From contig CM069769.1 of NCBI GenBank assembly GCA_036169595.1, forward strand, positions 1,930,001-1,994,000: a stretch of DNA of 64,000 nucleotides, written 5' to 3'. Below, in pieces: positions 55,250 to 64,000 of this stretch (position 1 is its first letter; every line of letters starts with the position of its first letter). This stretch comes from Dictyostelium firmibasis (lineage: Eukaryota; Evosea; Eumycetozoa; Dictyosteliales; Dictyosteliaceae). The notes under the pieces are model-generated. The model did no database searches, was not told where the DNA came from, and was given only the letters and a program-made list of their open reading frames with translations. The position numbers and the translations under genes are program-made.

Positions 55250-55286
<37 letters not shown>

Positions 55287-55620
55287 AATCATACCTTTAA
55301 CAATTTTTTTTAGACAATATCAAAAGATATTTTAATTTCAATGAAGTTGAGGTTCTTTTTTTTATCAAACCTATCACAAAAAAAAAAATTTTATTTTTTG
55401 ATTTTACTTTTTTTTTTAAATTAATCAAAAAAAAATAAAAAATTAATGGGAAATTTTTTTTTATTTTTTTAATTTTTATTTTCCCAATAATGTAAAAAAT
55501 AATAAATTAATAAATAAAAAAACAATAAAAAAAAATAAAAATTGTTACAGATTGTTTTTGACAAAAAAAAAAAAAATATTCACCAAAAAAAAAATGAATT
55601 TTTTTTAATTTTTTTTTTTT

Positions 55621-55651
<31 letters not shown>

Positions 55652-56000
55652 TTCCTTTGCATCAAATTCATATTTACACACACAACAAATCTTTTTTGTT
55701 TTTTTATATTTTTTTATTTTTATTTTTGTTTTAAAAATTTCTATATTTGTGTAATAATAAATATATTTTTTATTGGAAAAATTAAAAAAAAAAAAAAAAA
55801 AAAAAAAGAAACTTTGTAATAATATTATTTATATTTATATATAAAAAAAAAAAAAAAAAACTTTATTATAATAATATTACTATATAGGTATATTATATAA
55901 TATAAAATTGTTTATTATTATTTTATAAAAAAGACACAACAACAAAAAAAATAACAAACAAAACAAAACAAAAAGATAAAATCAGTTATGAGAAATTTCC
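55154..56000. other. Divergent promoter spacer
   Basis: Separates the divergent TIG/EGF and mitochondrial carrier genes. Long homopolymer runs, with no complex island and no coding frame. Confidence 0.6.
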
Positions 56001-57280
56001 ATGGACTCAACCAATTCAAATAATAAATGGGCGGTAGCTGGAATTTTAAATACAGTCGGTAAAGACTTTATAGCAGGTTCAGTGGGTGGAATGTCTTCGA
56101 TTATGGCAGGTCACCCATTTGATACCATTAAAGTAATGTTGCAAGATGCTTCTGGTAACTTACCAAAATTTAAAAATGGTTATCAAGCTTTAAAATATAC
56201 AATGAAAGTTGATGGAGTAATTATCTTTATTATTTTAGAAAAAAACCCACTTTTTATTAATCCAGTTTATGAAAAAAAAAAAAAAAAATTAGATTAAAGG
56301 AATATACAGAGGATTATCAGTTCCATTATTTAGTGTTTCATTTACAAATTCTGTTTTCTTTGCAACAAATAACTTTTGTCAAGGTTATTTCCATCCACCT
56401 TGTAAAGACGAAAATGGTCAAGATATTTTAATACCATACCATAAGTAAGTGGAAATTTTTTTTATAAGAAAATAGAGAAAAAAAAAGGTTCAAGAAGGGG
56501 ACACAAGAAAAAAAAAAAAAATTGAATGGAAGAATGAAAGATAATGAAAAACATGTTTTGATCATTGAAATTTAATAGTTTTTCTACTTTTTTTTTTTTT
56601 TTTTATATTTATTTTTTTTTTTATAAAATAGAGCTGCGGCGGCAGGAGCGATAGCAGGTGGAGTTATATCATTATTAATTACACCAAGAGATTTGGTGAA
56701 ATCGAAATTACAGGTTCAAGGTAGACCATTTGGATCGACCAATGTTTCTATTCAATACAAAGGACCAATCGATGTAATTAGACAAACTATTAAAAGGGAT
56801 GGATTTAAGGGAATGTTTAAAGGCATAAGATCAACTTTTTGTCGTGATATTCCAGGTGATGCAGTTTATTTTGTAGTTTATGAATTTATGAAAAGAAAAC
56901 TATTGGCTATTGCTGCATCAAAAAATCCTGAATCAGCATCGACAAAAAAAAATGCAGGTGTACCAGCATGGGTTGCGATTGGTGCTGGTGGTTGTGCTGG
57001 TATGTCATTTTGGATGTCAATTTATCCTATGGATGTAGTTAAAACTAGAATTCAAACTCAACCTGATCATTTACCACCACAATATACAAGTGTTTTACAA
57101 ACTATCACAAAAATCTATAAAGAGGAGGGAATCTCAGTATTCTTCCGTGGTTTTAGTGCTACAATTTTAAGAGCTTTCCCAACTAGCGCAGTAAATTTCT
57201 TAATGTACGAAACTACTAGAAATTTATTAAATTCAAAAGATCCATTTTATAATAATGACGATCATTATAATGCCGAATAA
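56001..57280 (+). CDS. Mitochondrial carrier family (SLC25) protein
   Basis: Exons 56001..56216, 56293..56444 and 56632..57280 give 338 residues. Three tandem repeats each carry the PxDxxK/R signature: GHPFDTIKVMLQ, TPRDLVKSKLQ and YPMDVVKTRIQ, with the matching second-helix GxxxG segments. These carriers exchange metabolites across the inner mitochondrial membrane. The closest recalled relatives are carnitine/acylcarnitine and ornithine carriers (GHPFDTIKVxLQ is typical of that branch), but the substrate cannot be fixed by eye. All three exons are needed for three complete repeats. The join at the last intron gives KAAAAGAIAGG. The C-terminal tail is short and acidic. Confidence 0.93.
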
Positions 57281-57484
57281 ATAAACGATTCAATATTTAA
57301 AAAAAAAAAAAACCAATTTTATTAAACTATTATTAATGTTTTAGTTTTTCAAACAATTTACAAAAAAAAAAAAAAAAAAAAAAAAAATAAACCTCAATTT
57401 AATAAAAATTTTTAACTTTGAAAGGATTTTTATTAGATCAATTAAAATATAATTTCAAATGATTGACCTTCAATAATTAGTAAT

Positions 57485-57748
57485 TTAAATACGTAATTCA
57501 ATATTAAGACCAAGAAGGTTTACTGAAAGGTTAACTAACCAATATTGGGAATTATTCATACTTTGTTGAGTTTGATTGGATACTTGACTAACGGATTTAA
57601 AATTTTTGTTTTGGTTTGATTTAACATTACCTAAAGATGAAATAGATTCTTAAAATTTTTTATTTTAAATTTTTAGTTAGTTTTGTTTATTTTATTTTAT
57701 TTTTTTTAAAAATATAGCTTTTTAAATTATATTCTTACTGAATAACAT
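57485..57748 (-). CDS. 57-residue spliced protein of the SISS-type small Dictyostelium family (hssA/sigN-like)
   Basis: A 10-nt first exon (57748..57739, ATG TTA TTC A) splices through a GTAAG donor to 57648..57485. The protein starts MLFKSISSLGN and continues with KSNQNKNFKSVSQ, QQSMNNSQYWLV and NLLGLNIELRI. Dictyostelium has large families of tiny proteins that begin M-x-[LI]-F-x-SISS[IL][SG]N with an intron in the fourth codon, including hssA/2C/7E and sigN. The same start, intron site and Ser/Asn-rich middle are seen here. The Gly-rich C terminus of those families is absent. Function is unknown; many are induced in development. The first exon is too short for an ORF search to find. Confidence 0.75.
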
Positions 57749-58904
57749 TTTGAATTTTTCTTTTTTTTTGTTTTTTTTTTTAATTTAAAATTTAAAATTG
57801 AATTGATATTTATTTAATTTGTTTTGAAATGAAGTGCTTTACAATTATTTTTCATTTTCTATTTATACTTTTTTTTTTTTTTTTTTCAAATTTAAAAAAA
57901 CATTAATAATTTAGTTGTTTAATTATTTCCTTTTTAGTAAAAAATAATAGCAAATACTAATGGTGATTAATTTGTATCTACTAAAAATTACATTGTCTAT
58001 TATCGCTAACTTTTTTTTATTATAAATAATCCCCTTAAAATTAAAAATTTATTTTAAAAAAAAAAAAAAAATTTTTTTTTTATAGATTTAAAAAACACCC
58101 AATCAAAAAATAAATTTTTATTATAATATTTTTATTTTTAAAAAAAAAAGAGGTATCGCAATAGTAAATCAACCATTAATAATTCCTTAATTAATAAAAA
58201 AATAATGAGCAAGATTTTTTATTTTCAATAATTTTTTTTTTAGATTTAAATTTAACAGTGCATGTAATTTCTACAAAATTTTATTAAAAAAAGAAATCAT
58301 ATAAATAAATTATTAATAAAAGCAAATAATTATTAAACCTTAAGTTTTTATTTTATATAATGCCAACTTAGATATGTTTATATAGTTTTTTATGCTTTTT
58401 TTTTAAAAAGAGTTCTATGGGTTTTATAATTAATTAAATAATTCTCAATGTTTATAATAGTTAGTTATTATTATTATTATTATTATTATTATTGTATAAG
58501 GTAATAACTTTAAGATGAGCCATTTGGAAATTGAATCATAATTAATAAGGAAACAATCTTTAAAATTAATGATTATAGATCGAATACTTTTTGAAACCGT
58601 AAAAAATATAAGGCCATTGTAATTATTTTTTATAAAAAAAAAAAATTGAAACAAAAATAAATTATTAGATTTTTAGAGGTATTAATTATTATTAAGTTGA
58701 TTTTAGAAGATTGTTTTCAATTGGGTGTTTATTCGTATTTTTGGTAATGTTTCAAAGAAATTTTTTTTAATTAAAATTTCTTGCTTGGATGAATTGGTTT
58801 TTTTTTTCATTTTTAAAATAAAAATGACAACCTCCCACAAAAAAAGATTTTTTTCTTTTTTTTTTTTTTTTTTTTTTCACTTTTTAATTTTCCCCAAAAA
58901 AAAA
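57749..58904. other. Divergent spacer before the protease gene
   Basis: A TATAAATAG sequence on the minus strand at about 57865-57873 lies roughly 120 bp before the 57-residue gene and could be its TATA box. The rest is A/T-rich, with an ATT tract at 58465-58493 and one protein-like minus-strand patch at about 58495-58620. No gene is supported. Confidence 0.45.
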
Positions 58905-61094
58905 ATGAACAGATTTTTTCTGATAATAGTTTTTTATCTGTTGGTTTATACTTGTGGCAGTATTAATGTAAATAATGAAAATAATAATAATAAGAATTTT
59001 AAAATATCAAATAATTTAAATTACCATTTTGTAAATAATAGAAATAATGATAGTAATAATTGTAAAAATAATAGTACTTGTAATAATATAAATAATAGTG
59101 ATAATAATAGTAAAAATTATAATAATAATAAAAATAATAATAATATTGAAGATGAATCAAAAATTTGGGTATTTTTTAATTCAAAAGATACAAAAAAATT
59201 CAACTTATTAAAAATTAGTAAAGAGTCGAATAAAAGAAGAATAGATAGATCATTATCAAAGTCTTCAAATACAAATCAAAATTATATTGATGAAAATGAT
59301 TTAAAAGTGTCAAATGATTATATAAATAAAATTTTAAATTGTTCGAATAATAAAAACTCTATTAAATTAAATCATAAATCGAATTGGTTAAATTCAATTT
59401 CGATTCTTATCTCACCATCAATTACAAACAGTAATAATGAAATAATAGAATGTATTACAAACTATTCATTTGTAAAATCAATTGATTTGGTTTTAAAGTT
59501 TAAAAGAACCAACAATTTTCATCAACAACAAGTAAAAGAAAATCAAGAAAAAGAAGAAGAAGAAAAAGGAGAAAGAAATGAAGAAAAAAGTGTGAAAATT
59601 TTAAAAACTATAACGTCAACTACAAACAATATAGTTTATAATGAAACGTTCTATGGTCAATCATATTTAGGTATTAAAGAATTAAAAATTGATAAAATTC
59701 AAGAGTTAGGATATAACGGTAGTGGTATTATTATATTAATTTTAGATTCAGGATTTTATAAATCCCATCAAGTATTTAAACATTTAAATATAATTGGTGA
59801 ATATAACTTTGTAGATAAAATAGTTGATACATCTAATAACTATCCAGGCTATGAGTCAAGTACCGCACATGGTACAGCAACACTATCATTATTGGCAGCC
59901 TACAATCCTGGTGTAATGGTTGGTGCTGCATTTGGAAGTTCAATTCTTTTGGCTAAAACAGAGGATGTTAGAACAGAGACACAGGTTGAGGAGGATGATT
60001 GGATAGCAGCAATTGAATGGGGTGAAAGTTTAGGTGCAACTTTAGTATCATCAAGTTTAGGTTATACAGATTGGTATAAATTCTATCAAATGGATGGCAC
60101 AACTAGGTTAGCCAAAATCACCGATATTGCAACTGGCAAAGGTATGCTTATTGTGAATAGTGCAGGTAATGATGGCTCCAAAGGTATTGGGTCGCCCGCT
60201 GATGGTAAATATGTCATTACAGTTGGTGCATTAGATTATGATGGTAGTGTTGCATCATTCTCCTCAGTTGGACCCTCAGCAGATGGTAGAGTGAAACCCG
60301 ATGTTATGGGGCTAGGTGTTAGAAATTATCATGCCTCTTCAACTAGTAATTCAAGCTATGCAATTGGTAGTGGTACTAGTTATTCATGTCCATTGATTGC
60401 ATCAGGTATTGCGTTACTAATGCAAGCCCATCCAACTTGGACACCAATTCAAATTCAAGAGGCAATATTAAAAACTGCTTCAAATTCATTGAAACCAAAT
60501 GTCAACACTGGTTATGGAACTTTTAATGCATTGGATGCGTTTAATTATAAATTTATAGTAGAGATTGATAATGTTATTTATGGTGATAATTGTTCAACCA
60601 AAGGATGCTCAGGCTATGGTGGTTGTTGTAATGATATTTGTACATGCTCAGTAACGCATTATGGTAATTTTTGCCAATATGAAAAAATTGGATGCACCTA
60701 TATGCAATGTAATAACCGTGGTGGTAAATGTCAAATTGATAAATTTAATCAATCATTTATTTGCTTAGATGCCAAAGATACCATGGTAAACATTATTTCC
60801 ACATATGATCCAAGAGATATTTGTCCAGTTTGTACAAATGCTAATTTCACTAAATGTGGTTTATGTGGTGGTCACGAAGATCAATGTACACTTGATATTG
60901 AAAAATTATTTGGTAGTTCAAATGATAGTCATAAGGATAATACTCATAGAAATAAATTAATTATTGGCCTAACAGTTGGAATTGGTGGCTTTCTTATATT
61001 GTCAATCTCCTTAACATTAATAATTTTAAAAAATAGAAAATTATCCAAAAGAAAAAATGAAAATAATTTAAAACTTGACCAAATTAAAAAATAA
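58905..61094 (+). CDS. Subtilisin-like serine protease (S8) with EGF-like region and membrane anchor
   Basis: One exon of 729 residues from the ATG at 58905, which opens with a signal peptide (FFLIIVFYLLVYTCGS). In-frame sequence further up is Phe/Lys-rich leader, so I do not use the upstream ATG. A long Asn/Lys-rich propeptide-like region (about residues 20-260) comes before the S8 domain. Its catalytic residues are Asp281 (ILDSGF), His322 (AHGTATLS), oxyanion Asn422 (NSAGNDG) and Ser492 (GTSYSCPL), so it should be active. After the protease come cysteine-rich EGF-like motifs (GYGGCCNDICTCSVTHYG, CTYMQCNNRGGKC) and a TM helix at about 684-706, then a Lys-rich tail. That makes it a surface or vesicle-bound ectoprotease. 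It lacks the ABC transporter of the Tag proteases. Confidence 0.93.
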   Translation: MNRFFLIIVFYLLVYTCGSINVNNENNNNKNFKISNNLNYHFVNNRNNDSNNCKNNSTCNNINNSDNNSKNYNNNKNNNNIEDESKIWVFFNSKDTKKFNLLKISKESNKRRIDRSLSKSSNTNQNYIDENDLKVSNDYINKILNCSNNKNSIKLNHKSNWLNSISILISPSITNSNNEIIECITNYSFVKSIDLVLKFKRTNNFHQQQVKENQEKEEEEKGERNEEKSVKILKTITSTTNNIVYNETFYGQSYLGIKELKIDKIQELGYNGSGIIILILDSGFYKSHQVFKHLNIIGEYNFVDKIVDTSNNYPGYESSTAHGTATLSLLAAYNPGVMVGAAFGSSILLAKTEDVRTETQVEEDDWIAAIEWGESLGATLVSSSLGYTDWYKFYQMDGTTRLAKITDIATGKGMLIVNSAGNDGSKGIGSPADGKYVITVGALDYDGSVASFSSVGPSADGRVKPDVMGLGVRNYHASSTSNSSYAIGSGTSYSCPLIASGIALLMQAHPTWTPIQIQEAILKTASNSLKPNVNTGYGTFNALDAFNYKFIVEIDNVIYGDNCSTKGCSGYGGCCNDICTCSVTHYGNFCQYEKIGCTYMQCNNRGGKCQIDKFNQSFICLDAKDTMVNIISTYDPRDICPVCTNANFTKCGLCGGHEDQCTLDIEKLFGSSNDSHKDNTHRNKLIIGLTVGIGGFLILSISLTLIILKNRKLSKRKNENNLKLDQIKK

Positions 61095-61257
61095 AATTGG
61101 GTTGTTAAGATCTTTATTTTCAATTTTATTTTTTTTTTCATTTTTATTTTAATTTTTTTATTTTCATTTCATTTCAAATGTTTTTTTTTATTTTTTTTTA
61201 TTAGTTATTGTATGAAAAAGAGAATTGGAGATAAAAAATAAAAAATTGGGAAGAAAT

Positions 61258-61304
<47 letters not shown>

Positions 61305-61377
61305 AAAATCTCAAGAAAAACGATAAAATTGGTTTTTTATTTTTATTTTTTTTACAGTTATTTGTAAGAAAAAGAAA

Positions 61378-61720
61378 ATGAAAGAAAATATTTATATTGA
61401 CGAAAATGAAATATTATATAAACTAGGTAAATGGGAAGATGTTTATTCATTACCAACTAGAATGACATTAGATTCATTTTGGTACACAATGGAGAAATGG
61501 TCATTAAATCCACAATGTATGAATAGAACAGTAAAGAAATTTAGTTTAACAAATAAATCAACCTATGATAAAGATAATAAACAATTATCATCTTATATTT
61601 TTAAAAAGAATTTATCTGGCACATTTTTAGATGAAAATGAAGAAGAAAAAGTTGAAAATATTGAGGTATTGAACAATGATAATAAAATTGATAAAGTTAA
61701 TAATGAAGATGACGATGATG

Positions 61721-61753
<33 letters not shown>

Positions 61754-63255
61754 TAAAAAAACAAAAACATAATCATCACGGTTGTGAAGATGATGAAGAT
61801 GAAAATGAAAGTATATTTAAACAAGATGGTAGTATTGGAAATGATATTAATACCAAGGATATAAATGAAAGTGAATTAGCAACTGAATATTTAGATGATA
61901 AAGTATCAACGATTATTTATAAGAGACATTTAATACCCAGATTATTAAATAGGGATCCAACAATTGATGAGTTAGTATATCATCGTAAATCTAGTAATCA
62001 ATGCCAATTTATACCAATGTTGGAGGTAACTGATAATGCAAGATTATTACCATTCTTTTATCCAAAAGTATTAGGATTTAACATAATCTATCAACAATTA
62101 GATCAAACTAAAGATAAAGAATTAATTAATCAATTATTAGAAAAAGAATTAAATGATGAAAAACAACAACAAAAGAACAGAAAAAAGAATCAACCAAAAC
62201 AACAACAACAACTACAACAAAAACAACAACAAGATGAAATTATTAAATTCAAAGCGATTTTAAAAGTTCAAGTAATTTATTTTAAAGAATTTCAACCAAA
62301 ATTCGATAAAACATCAAAACAAATTTTAGAGAAATTAAATCGTTGGGGTGTAAATTATGAAATTGGTTATAAAAAGAAAGCAAATCTTGATCAAATGGTA
62401 CCAAAGAATGTATTTTTATCAATGTATGAAGAGATGAAACAACGTTATAAAAATATGGAAGATGGTTGGAAAGAGGTGACACAAACTGATCCACAAAAAT
62501 TCATTTATGAGGATGTTGCAATTGCAGCATACTTAATTTGTATTTGGAGAAAAGAGAATGAAGAAAATGGTAAACCTACAAAACCAACTCAAAGATTCAT
62601 TGATATTGGTTGTGGTAATGGTTTATTGGTTCATATTTTAAATAAAGAAGGATATGATGGAATTGGTATTGATTTACGTTCTAGAAAAATTTGGTCAAAA
62701 TATGATGAACATGTTCAAAAGAATTTAATTGAAGAAGCAATTTTACCAAAAGATACAACCTTTGAACAATATGATTGGATCATTGGCAATCATTCTGATG
62801 AATTAACACCATGGGTACCTTATATAACTTCAAAATTACCAAATCAAAGATTCTTTTTATTACCATGTTGTTTCTTTAATTTTAATTCACGTTTTAAAGA
62901 GAATGATACACGTATTGGTAAATACTCTTGTTATTTAAACTATATTGAAAAGGTATCAAATGAATGTGGTTTTCAAGTCGTTAAAGAAACTCTTAGAATT
63001 CCATCAACAAAAAACATTGCATTCATATCATCCTTACGTGATCCAACATTAACCGATGATCAATTAATTGAACGTCGTCAAAAACTATTAAAATCTTCAA
63101 ATTATATTGATTTTAAACCAAGAGAAAGAGAAATTAAATGGGTACCTCAAAAAAAATATCAACCTGGTCAATATAATCCACATTTGGATCCTTCAAATCC
63201 AAATAATATTGAAAGAATTAATAGAAAAGAAAATAAAGATACTAAAGAAAAATAA
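61378..63255 (+). CDS. trmt44: tRNA-Ser (uracil-44-2'-O)-methyltransferase, TRMT44/Trm44
   Basis: One exon of 625 residues. Trm44 methylates the ribose of U44 in tRNA-Ser in the cytosol using S-adenosylmethionine. The signature blocks are FIDIGCGNGLLVHILNKEGY (SAM motif I, from about residue 407), GIGIDLRSRKIW, IIGNHSDELTPWVPYI and FFLLPCCFFNFNSRF, each almost as in the human enzyme. The N-terminal 200 residues carry Asp/Asn and Gln/Lys low-complexity insertions. The C terminus ends in a Pro/Asn/Lys-rich tail with KWVPQKKYQPGQYNP. The ATG directly follows an A-rich leader. It is 85 bp from the convergent secreted-protein gene. Confidence 0.95.
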
Positions 63256-63340
63256 ATAAAAAATTAGAAAAAATACATATATATATAATAAAATAAAAAA
63301 AAATGAAAATATTATTATTATTATTTATTATTATTATTAT

Positions 63341-64000
63341 TTAACAAGTAATTTTAAAATTATAAATATTATTTAAATTATTTGAATTTGTACATGTTTG
63401 ATTAATATTTATAATTGATATTGAATTGTTTTCACCAACTAATAATTGTGGTATATTTAATTGTTCATTACATTTGAAAGTTTGTGATAGTGATGGAAAA
63501 TTTAAATTTGGTGAAAAATAATTATTGGTTATAAATAAACTATATTGAAATTCTAAATCTGGTTCACATTGATTTAATGATACTGAATATTGTTTATAAT
63601 TATATCCAAATATAGTTTCATTTGAAAAATATTTTGTTTTAAAATCATCATAATTGTAAAAATGATTTTGAATAATATCACTATCACTATTATTTATTAA
63701 TAAAAACATTTTTGTATATGAAGCTGGTATAGGAGAATTATAAAAAAATGAACTTGAAAATGGATCATAACATTGTTCACCATTTCCAATAAACATTTGA
63801 CATGCAATTAAATTCTTACAATTATTACTATAATATTTACAAATTTCAGCATAGTTTTTTTGTTCATTAATATTAACTGTTAAACTAATACCATTATTTG
63901 CAATACATGATTTATTACCTTGAATTATAAATCCCAATCCACCCATAGTTTCATTTAAACATTTCGAGTCTGTACCATATGGTTTAAATAAAACATAATT
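63341..64000 (-). CDS. Secreted or surface protein, unknown family (5' part outside the window)
   Basis: The frame is open from base 64000 to the TAA at 63341-63343, giving at least 219 residues of a C terminus. It is rich in Asn, Tyr and Cys (for example CKYYSNNCKNLIACQMFIG, NQCEPDLEFQYSLFI, NQTCTNSNNL) and has several NxS/T sites, which fits a disulfide-bonded, glycosylated extracellular protein. No TM helix is seen in this part. An internal ATG at 63944-63946 is probably not the start, because the frame continues in the same style upstream. I do not recognise the family. Confidence 0.75.
   Translation of the reverse strand, partial: NYVLFKPYGTDSKCLNETMGGLGFIIQGNKSCIANNGISLTVNINEQKNYAEICKYYSNNCKNLIACQMFIGNGEQCYDPFSSSFFYNSPIPASYTKMFLLINNSDSDIIQNHFYNYDDFKTKYFSNETIFGYNYKQYSVSLNQCEPDLEFQYSLFITNNYFSPNLNFPSLSQTFKCNEQLNIPQLLVGENNSISIININQTCTNSNNLNNIYNFKITC

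Overview
The window is nuclear DNA of a social amoeba of the genus Dictyostelium. The signs are very high A+T, homopolymer A/T runs between genes, short A/T-rich GT-AG introns, codon use biased to A/T with TAA stops, and long asparagine, glutamine and serine tracts in proteins. Several proteins look the same as D. discoideum proteins recalled from memory: Rab7A appears identical, while the polyketide synthase is Steely1-like with many scattered substitutions and differing low-complexity loops. I therefore infer a close relative in the discoideum group (D. firmibasis or D. citrinum type) rather than D. discoideum itself, but I cannot prove it here.

Left part (1-6900): the tail of a possible plus-strand gene, then four minus-strand housekeeping genes: a Tim17/NDUFA11-like membrane protein, the mRNA 3'-end processing factor CFIm25 (five exons), the Golgi protein SYS1, and Rab7A with a 13-nt micro-exon. 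After a ~245-bp TAA tract comes a plus-strand pseudogene of the spliceosomal helicase PRP28/DDX23, with a triplicated 24-bp unit.

Centre-left (6900-27500): 4.6 kb of non-coding DNA leads into a three-exon, 3112-residue hybrid type I/type III polyketide synthase (Steely1). A broken unknown gene remnant, an unknown membrane-anchored protein, a FERM-domain protein, a FIT-family lipid-droplet protein and a small ERF4/GOLGA7-like membrane protein follow.

Centre (28080-48370): a 3529-residue type I membrane protein whose ectodomain is two matching halves, each with five pairs of alternating domains, an Ig-like domain and an EGF-like cluster; a GRAM-GRAM-TBC RabGAP of the TBC1D8/9 type; and an Asn/Ser/Gln-tract protein with a coiled coil.

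Right part (48700-64000): tightly packed genes: a CBS-domain protein whose last exon is easily missed, a short-chain reductase, NIF3, a TIG/EGF membrane protein, a mitochondrial carrier, a hidden 57-residue spliced gene, a membrane-anchored subtilisin-like protease, the tRNA-Ser Um44 methyltransferase TRMT44, and a partial secreted protein. Most genes are unrelated single units; shared themes are endolysosomal traffic (Rab7A, TBC RabGAP, SYS1) and surface or secreted proteins. I saw no rRNA, tRNA, CRISPR or virus-like element that I could support. Splice sites were placed by eye from GT-AG borders and frame continuity; each multi-exon gene given closes in frame.
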